A DNA stretch of 64,000 nucleotides from Membranipora membranacea (Eukaryota > Bryozoa > Gymnolaemata > Cheilostomatida > Membraniporidae). The stretch covers positions 4,092,001 to 4,156,000 of the forward strand of contig OU612073.1 in the NCBI GenBank assembly GCA_914767715.1, given 5' to 3'. Positions 23,411 to 34,982 of the stretch are shown here, piece after piece; position 1 is the first letter of the stretch, and each line of letters opens with the position of its first letter. Under the pieces are notes generated by a model, which worked only from the letters and a program-made list of their open reading frames with translations, had not been told where the DNA came from and made no database searches. A program made the position numbers and the translations under genes.

Positions 23411-23465
23411 CATCAGGGAGAATGCATATTAGTGCAAGCTCCTCCCCCTTCCATTCTCCCTGGTG
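23411..23465. repeat. 55-bp hairpin (catcagggagaatg arms)
   Basis: Fourteen-bp arms catcagggagaatg/cattctccctggtg around a 27-nt loop. The 'atcaggga' ends resemble those of the hairpin at 27568-27604. Confidence 0.75.
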
Positions 23466-24738
23466 TCATTGGACTGTAACTATGAAGTTTTATGTACTGT
23501 CCACTCAGTGCTAACTTGAACTCAGTCTCTGACTTCTACTTTATCCCAACTCACCATGCTCAAGAAATAGACATACTATGTCAGTCGTTTTCTTGTGGCA
23601 TAGCTGACTGAAAGGACAACCATTCATGGTTGTCCCAAACATGACCTTTAATCCATGACTAGAAACAATCAAAAATATTCACTTGGAATCATGTAAGTTG
23701 CATCAAGGAATAATAGTGAAGTTACTCCTTGGTTTCATAAAGTTTATATAAAGCAGTGCGGAGCAAGTTGGGAACATGACCTCTGGAGAGTATTGCTCAT
23801 CCCGCAATGAGCAATCAGATAGTGATTTTGACTGGCCAGGTAGGTAGGAATTGTCTCATTACTTAACCAATTTTGGCATCCTGTACGAATCCATTAGTTG
23901 AGAAGCCGAGGCCAAGACCACTTCGGACTTGCAAAAACTGCAAAATGCTTCTGACCTTGTGGCTCATATGATTTTGGCGCTTATATTCAGAGCATGAGTT
24001 GGGTGGCTCTTTCAAGCAGCTTAATTTGGGTGACTGGGTCATATCAGTGTTCTGCGTGCTTCCACAATGTACCCCTTGTGTCAACCGACATTTGGTCAGA
24101 ATTTGTTTACATACACAATATGTAGCTGGACCTTGTACTATCCACCAAGTTGAGACCTGTCAGTGGCCAGTTGTAATTACCTTGTAGAGTACTGGACCTA
24201 CCACTGAGTGAGGATATAAACTTACTCTGTGGACATACCTTAATAAAAAAGTTAAATGTTATCCTCAGATGTCAGGACAGGCCTTTGTTCAATGTCTCAA
24301 TTAACCTTTATTTAACTTGATCGAATGTCAATAGCTTCAGATATTATGTAACATTGTTTCCAGAAGTTTCTTTTGCAATGTAAGAGACAAAAACAATTGA
24401 ATTAAGGAATACTACAAGTATGTCAGGAGTAAAAATAATTGAACTTTTGGCAGGGAGTCGGTAAATAGGACGTTTTATTCGAAGAGTAGTGGAACAGTTA
24501 GTGTCTCAATAATATTGTCTAAGCAATGTGCTGGTGGAGGGACCTGAGCTGTTTGTTTTTTTATTTATGACTGGAGCCGTTGGTATATACTAAATTGTGA
24601 CCCTTGGGAATGAAATATGGTAATTTCAAGAATGGCTCATTTATCATAATAATTCAATGATATTTATTGCAGGGAGTGTATTCTATTTGATTACACAGTA
24701 GCCAGTGTTGACATTAGTGACAGAGTAAGGGTATAAAG

Positions 24739-27700
24739 ATGAGCTCTCTCGGAGGATATAATGAGCGACCTGTCCTTGAGCATGTGAAGCAGATGACGGA
24801 GAGACGATTCAACACCCTTATCAAAGAATTCTTTGACTTCAGCCTGTACAATGGTATGTATTGCTAACAGCAAGGAGCAGCAGGCACAGGTGCCTATTAC
24901 GTTAGCCAATGTGTTGGCTCTGAGCCAACACATTGGCTACTCTTACAATGGAAAATAAATTTTTTAGCTGGAAAACATGTAATAATAGGCATTATTGGAA
25001 TTCCGAAAAATGGTGCAGGTATTGGTTACAGTCATTGACATACATACCATATCATAGGCGAACATGACTATGCACTATCAGGATAAAAGTGTTTGACATG
25101 TTTCTGCTACTATTTTCGCAGGTAATCTTATGCAGACTATTGTCAATGGCAATCTGGAGCCACACAAAGCCAACACAAGTAACACAGCCTTAGTACCAAC
25201 ACCGTTCTCGAAGTCTGCGTATGAGGGCGTTGTTCAGATCCAGACTACCTATAACTATCTATACCACCAGGTGGCAATAGATTTTGATTTTCTCAAATCC
25301 AGTTTAGCCAGGTCAGTATCTATCAGAAATCTCATTTTACTCTACTGTCCCATAAATATTATTCCATCATTGAAAGTAAACGACTCCTCTTCTCTAAGTG
25401 CAGTTGCACTTGAAGTGTTTAGGAAAGCAAAAAACAAAACTGTTCAAAGCCATCTCATTGCAATGAACAAAAAAACTAAATTTACTCGCACAGGAGAATT
25501 ATTGGTTGATGTAACCTATTTTAAAGCGCAACAACCAAGGGACTAGAACTAGAAGAGTCCAGACCCTTCTAGACCCTCTAGACCCTTCTAGACCCTGGGT
25601 TTTTGCGTTTTGAAATCAGTTATATCATTCAATAATGTCATTGTGCAAGTTTATTTAGTTTTTTTCTGTTCATTGCTATGAGATTGATATAAACAGTGGT
25701 TGTTTTTTGCTTTCCTAAACATTTTAAATGTTTTCAAACCAATAATTTTATTATGTATTTTTTCATCGCGATTGTAGCTTCCTGTTCTATACATACAAGT
25801 TGAACAGGAGTGAGAATCATAAAATAACAAAACAGGTCAAATGTAATTTCCCAAATTGAACTATTGAATTGATTATGCTCTTACAACATGATGATGATAT
25901 ATTTCATTGATCACAACCACTGCATGAATTCCACAGATAGGCTTTTCACAATAGCTCCGGTAGACCACCCATAAGCTCCGGTAGACCACCCATAAGCTCA
26001 TGTAGACCACCCATAAGCTCATGTAGACCACCCATAAGCTCATGTAGACCACCCATAAGCTCATGTAGACCACCCATGAGCAATGCATAACGCTTGAGAA
26101 GGGAGGTTGATTAAAAAATCAGATGACATATCGCACGCCACATCCCGAAGCATGGGCGGCGAACTACTAGTTGCCTTAGGGGCTAGGCTGCAATATACGC
26201 AACCAAACCCCAGCAGTCAGTAGACTTCAGTGGGATTCGAACCCACGACCTTCAACATTTGCATGCTGAAGGGACGGCGCTCTAACCAACTGAGCTACCT
26301 CCTACCTCCTAGACCACATTAAGATCCTTGGAGAATTGGCAAAGATGATCGCTGAACATTTTGATCTTCTCATGACATGGTTGTGTTCTCCATTCCCTGG
26401 TACTGCTACTGACTCAGTCAATACTTACTAAAATTGGTATGAATTTATGGATCAGTGGTATAATACAGATCATTCCACCAGTATATAACTTTGTGTCAGT
26501 AAATGGATCTAGGTAAAGCTCTGACATCCCAGTAACATTACAATCTACAGAAACTTGGGCAGGCATCTTGATAAAAGTTTTTGCAAGTGGCTGGCTGTTC
26601 ATTCATGAATCAAAGATGAGAAATGCGTTCCAGCAACCAGACATAAATAGATGCGCTTGCTAAGGGTCAGATATGTTCCCCTTATCCATATACCACTGGT
26701 CACTACTGCCACTGACTTGGTCAAAACTCACAGCGGACCTAATCATATTATAAACATACATGCTTACTGTGTGACCTTGTACTCTGACCCCTCAATGGTG
26801 TCTCCCCATGTATGTTAATCTCACACATTCCATCGCTTTATCAGCTGTGGTTGTCATACCAGAACACAATCATGTCACAAATAAACATTGAATACAGCGT
26901 TTATATGCTGGCTAAGATTGGGCAAAGATTGTTTACACATATAGTTACTGATGACAATCAGCTGATACTACATACATGTATAAACAAACATGTGAGCCCA
27001 AATCTATCAACACCAGCTGACAAGTGGAGTGACACACCAAATGGTAGATCAACTATCTGTCATATGTTTTTAGATAACGCTGGACACTTGTAGGGTTAAA
27101 GTCCGCTGGCCAGGCCCGCTTTCCATGATTAGTTACATATTCTGTTTACTGTACACATATGTCTTCTTCATGGATGACGTTAAAGTTATAACCCTGGAAT
27201 GCTGTTTGATGTCACATTATTGTCTGCAATTTATTATACATGGACTTTAGCACAATTACAAAATGCTGTATTCAATTGGATTTGAATTTTTTTCTCAGAT
27301 CTTAATCGATACAACCTGTTACCTGATTTTCATTGTTGCAGTGTGAGAAAAAATGATGACTTTGTGGACAGACATTTGGAAATGATGGAGCGGCTACAGA
27401 AAGAAAATATCAGTGAGGTAGGGGATTTGAACGACGGGAAATATTTGTTGCCAAAGAATATGTCTGTTTTTCTTACTTTGCTCCTCGACTAAGGTTAAAA
27501 AGACATCAACAGTTTGGGAATAATATTGGAAGTAAAACATCAAAATAGCAGTAATGTAATATCATGTAATCAGGGAGGGTGGGTCTGGGACCACCCTCCC
27601 TGATGTAATGGTAATAATATCCATTTTGTGCTGAGTAGTGTTCTTATGTGTTTGGGGAATACAACTCCAAAGTATCATATATGGATATCTAGGTACAATG

Positions 27701-30700
27701 TAGGCAGATACATGCAATTCAAGAGTACAAGTCCATGGCTTAAAAATAGTTGTTCATTTTTATCACCGCTTTTTTGAAGATGTTTTATGTTTCTTAAGGA
27801 CCAAAAATGCACAGAAAGTTCATTCATTTTACTTCTGACATTGTCTCCTTTGACCGATTAACGTCGTTAATTAACCAGCATCTCTTTGTTTTATTGTAGC
27901 GTATATATATGGCATTAAATCGTAATGACTACATGTGCCATCATGATTGGTCAGTTCTCAAACAAGTAGAGTTTAATACCATGTCAGCAGCTGCCTCAGG
28001 AGTCAATCGAGCTGCTAATAAGTGGCATAGGTAAAGTATAATATAATATATATAATATAGGTAAAGTATAATATAATAAATTATAATATAGGTAAAGTAT
28101 AATATATAATATAGGTTAAGTATAATATCTGGTGGTCTTTTCTCTCACTTATGTGTTGTAAGGATAACTCCACCATTAGCTTCTTAGCAGTTTGGTGAAA
28201 TCCCTCATGACTTTAACCTAGAGTCAATTCCATAATATTTGTAAAATTAGCATTATAAATGTTAATTTTTATTACCATTTTTTGTCATTTACATTACCAA
28301 TGAGCTTATGCTAGCTGATTTACTTTTACACTCGTAAACACTGTCCTATTGGCTGTAACTAGTACTGACAGGATTTAAAAACCAAAAATATGGTTATGGT
28401 CGCCTCAAATCATACCAATTCTGTTCCCCTCTCGGACATAGATGAGTAAGTTCAGATGATTGCTTCTTGAGAATGATTTGTTTTTATACTTTTTTAATCA
28501 GGTACCTCGCCCAGACAATAGTAGGATTAGATACTGAGGGCCACCTACCTGATAATGAAGCTACAGGAATGTTAGCTAAAGCAATGGTGAAAGCGTGGCA
28601 GGCATATAACAGCAAAAAGTAAGTTCCTTTGTAATTCTGAATCAGATCAACTGTTCAATAATAGACAGTTTTCTGAGCTCTTATTTATGCCTCAATTCGG
28701 AGCTGTCCTCTCTCCAGTTTGGTACTTTCAACCCACACCGCATAGAAAAAACCTGCTGAAAAAGGGTTATCTTGAAAACCGCTTATGTTAGGCTAAAAAT
28801 GAGTTTCGATTCAGAGTCTGAACCATTGAAAACCCTGTGTCCTGTGAGACAGGGTTTCCAAATCATTGGAGGCTTGAATGTTGATAAATCTTAATTTTAG
28901 TGACGAAACTCAGGAAAAATTCTGCCAAATTGTCCGCAAAACAGGCAGAAAATGCTATAATTGACTATCCAAATACTAAAATTATTTCCGAAACTATGTC
29001 CATATGAGTTTTCAATGCTGCAGATTCTGAATCAAAAATGATTTTTATTATAAGCGGTTATCAAGATAACCCTCTTTTCAGCACGTTTTTCCTATGCTTA
29101 TAAAAAGTATAAAAGTACCAAACTGGAGAGAGGACAACTCCAAATTGAGGCCTTAATCAGAGATCAGAAAAATGTCTATAAAGAATGTCATAGGGAACTT
29201 TTTGTATTAGACAAAATTCAATGTTATAACAATTTATGATTATAGTTTTCAGTGATGGAGTTTTCCCTCCTTTGTCTCAAATTGCAACAATAATGACCTC
29301 CACACATACAGCATACATATTGCACTCTCTTTTAAGTTTAGTAGCTAAACAGATCAATGCCTAGCAATTTTATGCTTTTTTCCTTATGTTGTAGGGCCGC
29401 CATCGCATTTTTTACTTTCCACGGAGAATTCAACTTTGCCGACCAGCGAAGCTTACAGTATGACATACAGGAGATCGACCGATCGATTCCTGTTGTGAGG
29501 ATTGAGTTTGATGATCTACTGAACCATATGAGAGTAGACTCAGAAAGGCGATTATTCATGTAAGAACAGGTAGATTTTGGTGAAGCGGTCTCTGGGTGAA
29601 TCCAATTAGATCAGAACTGAGATAAGCGAGTAGACAGCAAAACTGCGTTGTTGTATTAAAACAACGAACCATCCTGTCAGTGGTTGATAGTTGATCTATC
29701 CCATCTTTGACAAGTGGGTGGTCTTCTCTATCCTGTCAGTGACAGGTAGTTGATATATCCTCTCTGTGATATATGGGTGGTCTCTCCCATCTGTGACATG
29801 TGGGTGGTCTATCCCATCTGTGACATATGGGTGGTCTATCCCATCTGTGACATGTGATCTAACCTCTCAGTAACACTTGGGTGGTCTTTCCTGTTTGTGG
29901 CAGTTGGCAAGTCTATCCAATGTGTGGCATGTGGGTGGTCTATCCCACCTGTGGCAGGCGGTTAATCTATCTAGTTGGTGCAGATTGTTGAATTTCCTGT
30001 TGTTTAATCGCAATCTATCTGTTAGGTGCCTCCCATATATATCATATTCATTTATCACATTATTGTTTAGAATATTCATCCAATCAGCCGTGTGATGAAT
30101 TATTTTCTCAGGAAGAAGTAGAGATGTTGATGCCTAGCATAACTAAACTTTCGGTAACTGTAAATTGCTGAACAGGCTGAACGGACTGAACAGCTGAACA
30201 GAATTTCTCAGACTACTATTTGTTTGATTGATTAGCTATTTTTGCACAAGCGTGGACAATCCCTTATATTCTGCTCATTAAATCATTTATTATAAGTTTG
30301 CATTCCCCTTGGTTTCTTTAAATTTTATTCACAGTAAATATTTCTGCATTACACTAGTGACTGGATGAAAAGTAGCTTGTCTTGGCAAGCTTTGTTGGGG
30401 AGGAACCCCAAGCCCCCTCACCCACAACAAAGCTTGTCAAGACTAGCTAGATGGAAGGTTGTGCTGGATAATGTTTCTGGTTTCCTGAACAACGTCAGAT
30501 TATGTCAGAATTGACACATTGATCGCTACATTTGCTTGCCCTAAATCAGTTATATTAGGTGCCAACAGGAACTTAGTGACTCATTAAATCATTTGGCTAG
30601 GAGGAATGTGTTTGAGAATGATAGACAGCTAGAGAAAATAATACAAATTATAATTCTAGTCTGAGAAATTCTGTTCAGCTGTTCAGTCTGTTCAGCCTGT

Positions 30701-33700
30701 TCAGCAATTTACAGTTACCGCTAAACTTTTTTCTTGCATGGACCATTTTATCCCTCTTGAGTAACCATATTATTCATGTTGTTTATTATGAACCCTCATT
30801 CATCTGCAAGACATCCTACTCTTGTTTATCTCAATGGGGTGAAAGGGGTGCTTTGTACTTTATATGAGATTGGGCATCAGTGATATTATTTTCCTTGGTC
30901 CATAAGCACCCGGCTAGGAACATGGCATACCCGTTCCTAGTGTGGATTGCCTGTCAGCTCCGGGTTTAGAACCAGTTCCACAAGTCTATACCCAGAGTAA
31001 AGCTCGAGCTATATAATAATATTATATTACACATATCGGAGTAATGGCCCTCAACTCTACCTTACGTATACTCATGTTAAGATTCACCTTTCCTTCTTTT
31101 ATAGAAATGACATCGAGATAGCCATAGTTTACTACAGATATGGATTCTCTCCTGATCATTATCTGAATGAAAAGGTAGGACAGAAGAGCTCTCGGTTTCA
31201 AGCTTCATTAACGGATTGAGAAGCTTTTATTTAGCAGAGCTAAAATCTCATCTTACAATACTATTGCTTCACATTAGTTCTCACATGTATGGGGAATGAA
31301 ATGTTAGTTCCGTCTGAAAATATCTTAGCTTCATAGTTAGAAATATACTGGGATATTTCAGATGAGTTAGACTTCTTCACGTAGTTTGACCTTGTCGAGC
31401 GAGATGCTTGGTGTATTTGATTGTAAATCCAGGTAGTTTATGCATAATATCAAATATTCATTTTATTGCAGTATTGGGAGGCGAGATATGACGTAGAACG
31501 CTCATTGGCCATAAAATGTCCGACATTGAACTATGTACTGGCCGGCACTAAGAGAATTCAGCAGGTCTTAGCTCAGCCCGGTGTGATGGAAAAATGGCTC
31601 TCAGATGACCAATGTAGTAAAATACGTGAGACGTTTATAGGGATGCACTCATTCGCTGAGGTAGATAAAACTTTGGTTCGCCGTCAAGATGATATACAGT
31701 AATGTACTAAACATTTCGTATTGAGATTGTTCAAAATAACTTGCTTTTTTTTAAAACACAATAGCAGAAGTTTGTCTGGTCAAGTTTAGGACTGCAGATC
31801 TGCCTGAAGCAAACTGTTACATCATGAGCATTATAACCCAGGGCACAGTGTAGGCATGTGTCAAGAGAACATATGGAAAAGCTTCACTTCCGAGGGTAAA
31901 TTTTGCATAGAATACAAAACAGGTCCAAATATTATTTCAGCTACCATCCCTGTGTGGTGCTGCAAGGTCTCACTAGTAGAAACTGTGAAAGCTTTTATTT
32001 CTATTTTCACACAAAACATTGTTTTAGGAAGAAGGTGGACATGAAGCTGTTGAGCTGGCACGCCAAGATCCTGGAAAGTATGTCATGAAACCACAGCGGG
32101 ACGGTGGAGGTGAGTCCCGTAAAGTTGACTATCTAAATACCGAGCAATAAGGTTATTTCTGGTCTCTATGTTTTATGGAGAGGAAAATTACATAAATCAG
32201 GTTAATGACATTACTATCATCCCGTATTGACTGGCACAAAATTTATTAAATGTGCCTCATCTACTGGCTATTGGCTAGTTTTCTTCTGTTTATTTATGTT
32301 AGCCCGGAGGGGGCAGACAGGCAGGCCCCTGTATTTGTGTGTTGGTGTGAGCAGCGCCTGTCAAGGTTATTATGTTGAAACAGCCTCTACTGGAATAAGA
32401 TGTGCTGTTAGGATAATAAAGTTAAGCAGCTTAACGAAAGTAGATCAAAGAGAAAAACAGCAGCCCATGAGCATGGTACTATTCTAGCTGGAATTAAACG
32501 CCTACTGAGATTATCGGGGAGATTGTAACAATTCCTCGAGAGCCTCACCCCTGAGTAACGGAAACCACTACCTCTGGTAGTGAATATCAAACACAAAGTT
32601 CCACCGTCCCCCGTAGTGTCGTTGATGTTTTTCCAGCCCGACCCGCGCTCTGCCTACTAGCTTTTTTATCTTACATATCATCCGCTCACACTTGTATCCA
32701 GCTAATTTCTCGTTAACACCAGATGAAAAATAGCGTGACTTCTTTTGTGGAATCTCTCGAATCGGGCTACTTTTTATTATGATATTTCCAAATTCAGTAA
32801 CCATCAATTTTGTAACTTAACTTCCCGATCTTATACTGTGTGATTTGTTGAGTGGTAAGATGGATGCTTGGCTATCACTAAATTATCTACCCCTTTAAAC
32901 AGGGAATAATACTTACAATGAGGGGATAACTGAGAAGGTTAACTCACTGTCACAGGAGGAGCTAGCCGCGTATACACTGATGGAGAAGATACAAGCCCCC
33001 TCCTCAGAAAATTATATCGTTGGTTCTGGGACTATTCCAAAGTTGATACGTGTCGTCAACGAACTCGGAATCTTTGGTGCTCTTGTGTCGTAAGTTGAAT
33101 GCTATTTTTTGAAAGTTGATTTTTATGGGAAGTTGAATTTAACTGTTTCACGGGTTAATTGAGTGCATGCGAATTATTTAACAGTAATATCTGTGCATGC
33201 ATTAGCTTGGTTAAAAATAGTGACTTTCTCTGTTTGTGCTCTTATGCTCGTCATGTTTACACATTATTACTTTGTGAGTACGCTGTCTATTGGAGAAGCT
33301 GATTGCTATGTTATCACCTGCAAGAAGCAAAACCTACCATTTTTGGAATAGGTCCTTTTAATCTGATCTTATTTTAATCGCATCTAATTCTTTTGCGTAA
33401 CGGAACCAGCGGGTAAATTTGGCCATTATATATTAACCTTAGCGTATTTTTTTGCCTAAATATTTTCAACCTCTCAGAAGGCTGAGCGCACGAGTGTGGT
33501 TGGTGCGACCCTCTAAATTTAGCTATTATATATTAACCTTATTAGTGTACTTTTTTGCCTAAATATTTTCAGCCTATACCTTTTTTTAAATTAGCGCAAT
33601 TTATGCCCTGAATAATTTCAGCCACTCAAAAAACTCACCGATAAGTGGTATCTGTAAACGATACTTTTGGCGTTACAGTAGCTCTCGCGCACAAAAAAAA

Positions 33701-34310
33701 TTTACCCGCTGTGTTCCGTTAAGCAAAAGAATGAGATGCGATTAAGATCAGATTAGAAGGACCTATTCCAAAAATGGTAGGTTTTTCCTTCATGCGTTAA
33801 CACCTATGTGTGTCAGGTATAAACCAGATACGGTGATCGTCATGTGTACGCTCAGAAATCATACCATAGTACCCGGTCAGGCAGGGTGGGGGTCAGGTAG
33901 GGGGGAGCTGAAGTGTGAGATCGTGGGTATATCTCATGTTGTAACATCTAGATTACTATTAGAGAATAGATAGTATGTAGTAGTAGATATAATAGATGTA
34001 TAGTAATGTTAGCTGATGTTAGCGGATTATGCGATTTAATGATGAAATTTTCAAGAACAGCGACTCTAATAGATAATACAAAAATTCACCAAACAGATTG
34101 GAATTTCAAGCAGTGGTTTGAACAAACATGTATCTGCGACAAATCATAGAAATCAAGAATAATTTTTTTCTGTATTTTCTTTACAGAGTTGATGGTGAGA
34201 TTACGATGAATGAAGGTGCTGGATTTCTGCTCAGGTCTAAAGATGCCTCGGTACTTGAAGGAGGCTTAATGAGGGGATCTTCGTGCCTTGATACACCCTG
34301 GCTTATATAA
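24739..34310 (+). CDS. GSS: Glutathione synthetase (eukaryotic type)
   Basis: Catalyses ATP-dependent joining of gamma-glutamylcysteine and glycine, the last step of cytosolic glutathione synthesis. There are eleven exons: 24739-24853, 25122-25311, 27342-27417, 27900-28030, 28502-28618, 29395-29559, 31105-31174, 31472-31660, 32028-32109, 32903-33089 and 34187-34310 (TAA). They give 481 residues (human enzyme 474). Family motifs appear in order: ALNRNDYM; KQVEFNTMS, with the Glu and Asn that bind Mg2+; WEARYDVERS followed by AIKCP; AGTKRIQQ; the glycine-rich ATP loop KPQRDGGGNN; MEKI; NELGIFG; and LLRSK, with the substrate-binding Arg and Lys. An in-frame TGA 18 nt upstream supports the start, and an acceptor at 24671-24672 suggests a non-coding 5' exon. 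The C-terminal alanine-rich loop, usually GGVAAGVAVLD, reads GGLMRGSSCLD. Introns carry three MITEs, a SINE and minisatellites. Identification is secure. Confidence 0.95.
24903..24939. repeat. Perfect 37-bp palindrome
   Basis: Arms of 18 bp (tagccaatgtgttggctc and its reverse complement) around a single base. It lies 49 bp into intron 1 of glutathione synthetase and shares its core with repeats at 22685-22747 and 22868-22885. Confidence 0.9.
25952..26077. repeat. 21-bp minisatellite (6 copies)
   Basis: Six head-to-tail copies of a 21-mer of the form agctcatgtagaccacccata; the first two carry ccgg in place of catg. It lies in intron 2 of glutathione synthetase, just beyond the tail of the SINE at 26112-26306. 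There are no unique spacers, so it is not a CRISPR array. Confidence 0.95.
26112..26306 (-). mobile_element. tRNA-derived SINE
   Basis: On the minus strand the head reads GGAGGTAGCTCAGTTGG, a good A box with a tRNA D arm, followed by GTGGGTTCGAATCCCAC, a perfect B box and T arm. The anticodon region is replaced by a 9-bp stem with a 6-nt loop, and the 3' acceptor strand does not pair with the 5' one, so this is not a working tRNA. A non-tRNA body of about 110 bp follows and ends in an A/T-rich tail (ATTTTTTAA). It lies in intron 2 of glutathione synthetase. Confidence 0.65.
27568..27604. repeat. 37-bp hairpin (atcagggagggtgg arms)
   Basis: Arms atcagggagggtgg/ccaccctccctgat around a short loop, in intron 3 of glutathione synthetase. 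The half-site atcagggagggtgg recurs at about 57317-57330 in SPEN intronic sequence, so this is a dispersed repeat. Confidence 0.85.
28027..28134 (+). repeat. Tandem repeat containing a splice donor
   Basis: The sequence atag|gtaaagtataatat spans the exon 4 splice donor of glutathione synthetase and is repeated four times, with candidate donors at 28031, 28061, 28092 and 28115 (the last gttaag). Using any downstream copy would add a TAA in frame immediately after the normal junction, so only the first gives full-length protein. Confidence 0.85.
28689..29152. mobile_element. 464-bp MITE with long inverted arms
   Basis: Imperfect terminal inverted repeats of about 105-110 bp, starting gcctcaattcgg and ending ccaaattgaggc, with near-identical cores such as gtcctctctccagtttggtac. 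It fills much of intron 5 of glutathione synthetase. No coding potential is seen. Flanking target duplication is ambiguous (TA-rich). Confidence 0.85.
29680..29975. repeat. Degenerate minisatellite, about 27-bp unit
   Basis: Diverged tandem units of the form gggtggtctatcccatctgtgacat in intron 6 of glutathione synthetase. The central copies (about 29766-29850) are nearly identical and the outer ones degraded. Confidence 0.85.
30152..30720. mobile_element. 569-bp MITE with 9-bp target duplication
   Basis: Terminal inverted repeats of about 65 bp, starting cggtaactgtaaattgctga, are nearly identical. They are flanked on both sides by ctaaacttt (30143-30151 and 30721-30729), a perfect 9-bp duplication. 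That size fits Mutator-like (MULE) elements. The interior carries no transposase and includes a further hairpin at 30373-30449. It lies in intron 6 of glutathione synthetase. Confidence 0.9.
30373..30449. mobile_element. 77-bp hairpin inside the MULE-like MITE
   Basis: Arms of 25 bp (tagcttgtcttggcaagctt... and its inverse) around a C-rich loop, lying wholly inside the element at 30152-30720. It is either a nested insertion or internal structure of that element. Confidence 0.75.
33329..33785. mobile_element. 457-bp MITE with long inverted arms
   Basis: Inverted arms of about 95 bp, starting aaaacctaccatttttgg and ending ccaaaaatggtaggtttt, carry only a few mismatches and small gaps. It lies in intron 10 of glutathione synthetase. 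It also holds an internal direct repeat (ttatatattaacctta, near 33426-33441 and 33527-33542). No target duplication was found. Confidence 0.85.
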
Positions 34311-34976
34311 CAGCCAATGGCTCCATGCTTACTACCCCAACTTGCCAGCTTCATTCACGTCAATTCTGATGAATTCACAGCTTCTCAAGAGGCAAAACTG
34401 TGGCTGAAGCAACGAAAAGTGTTAGTTCTGTATTTGAAAATTACGGCCAGCATGCCAGCATATCCAGTAAGAGGTGATTTTGGACTGCAAGTAGAGCTTA
34501 CTAGGACTGTAAGCTCAACTCATCGCTACCAAACTAAGGTATCTGGGTATAAACTGCCTACTTTATGATGACCTGCTATACGCACCATTCTGGCCATGTA
34601 CACTTATTTTAATGTATTTATTTCAAAAATACACGAACAGGTTGTGAGCTGTTGGAAATGATTTGTTCATACTCTTTTTGTTGTTGAGGGACCACATTTA
34701 ATGTGAAAACTGTGTCTCACAAAATATTTGGTTTTTATATCAGAAAGCTAGTTTAGATGCTACATATAGATGCAATTAGCACCAATATATCAATATACTC
34801 ATCTTATCTTATAATACACTGATATAGTTTTAAGCTTCATATGCTAGTGGTTTTGCAGATAGCAGTTTCACATGCTGATTGTTGAGGTCCATCAGGCCCG
34901 TAGACAAATTATTGTTTAGTTGTGTTGTATTACAAAATTATGTTAATTATAACTTGTGGAATCAGCTTGGCGAAAA

Positions 34977-34982
34977 AATAAA
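34977..34982 (+). terminator. Candidate poly(A) signal, glutathione synthetase
   Basis: AATAAA about 670 nt after the TAA, followed by a T-rich stretch at about 35026-35044. Hexamer evidence only. Confidence 0.45.

Larger units (their letters stand above)
20206..24672. other. Divergent intergenic region with repeats
   Basis: This 4.5-kb spacer between the WAP gene (-) and glutathione synthetase (+) should hold both promoters and non-coding 5' exons. I see no convincing coding exon. It contains a 28-bp duplication (21666-21721), several copies of a palindromic AGCCAACACATTGGCT motif, and a 55-bp hairpin (23411-23465). Open frames such as 22055-22330 and 22400-22618 lack domain or splice support. 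Confidence 0.5.

Noticed and set aside
25130-25546. A 138-codon plus-strand protein
   Set aside because: Its first part is glutathione synthetase exon 2; the rest reads through the donor at 25312 into intron 2.
25952-26077. CRISPR-like array
   Set aside because: The 21-bp units are contiguous without unique spacers, in an intron of an animal gene; it is a minisatellite.
26225-26306. Possible functional tRNA gene on the minus strand
   Set aside because: The A and B boxes are good, but the acceptor strands do not pair and the anticodon arm is a 9-bp stem with a 6-nt loop, so I call it a SINE head.
34317-34568. An 83-codon frame just after the glutathione synthetase stop
   Set aside because: No domain signal and a position inside the probable 3' UTR; the synthetase C-terminus is already complete at 34310.
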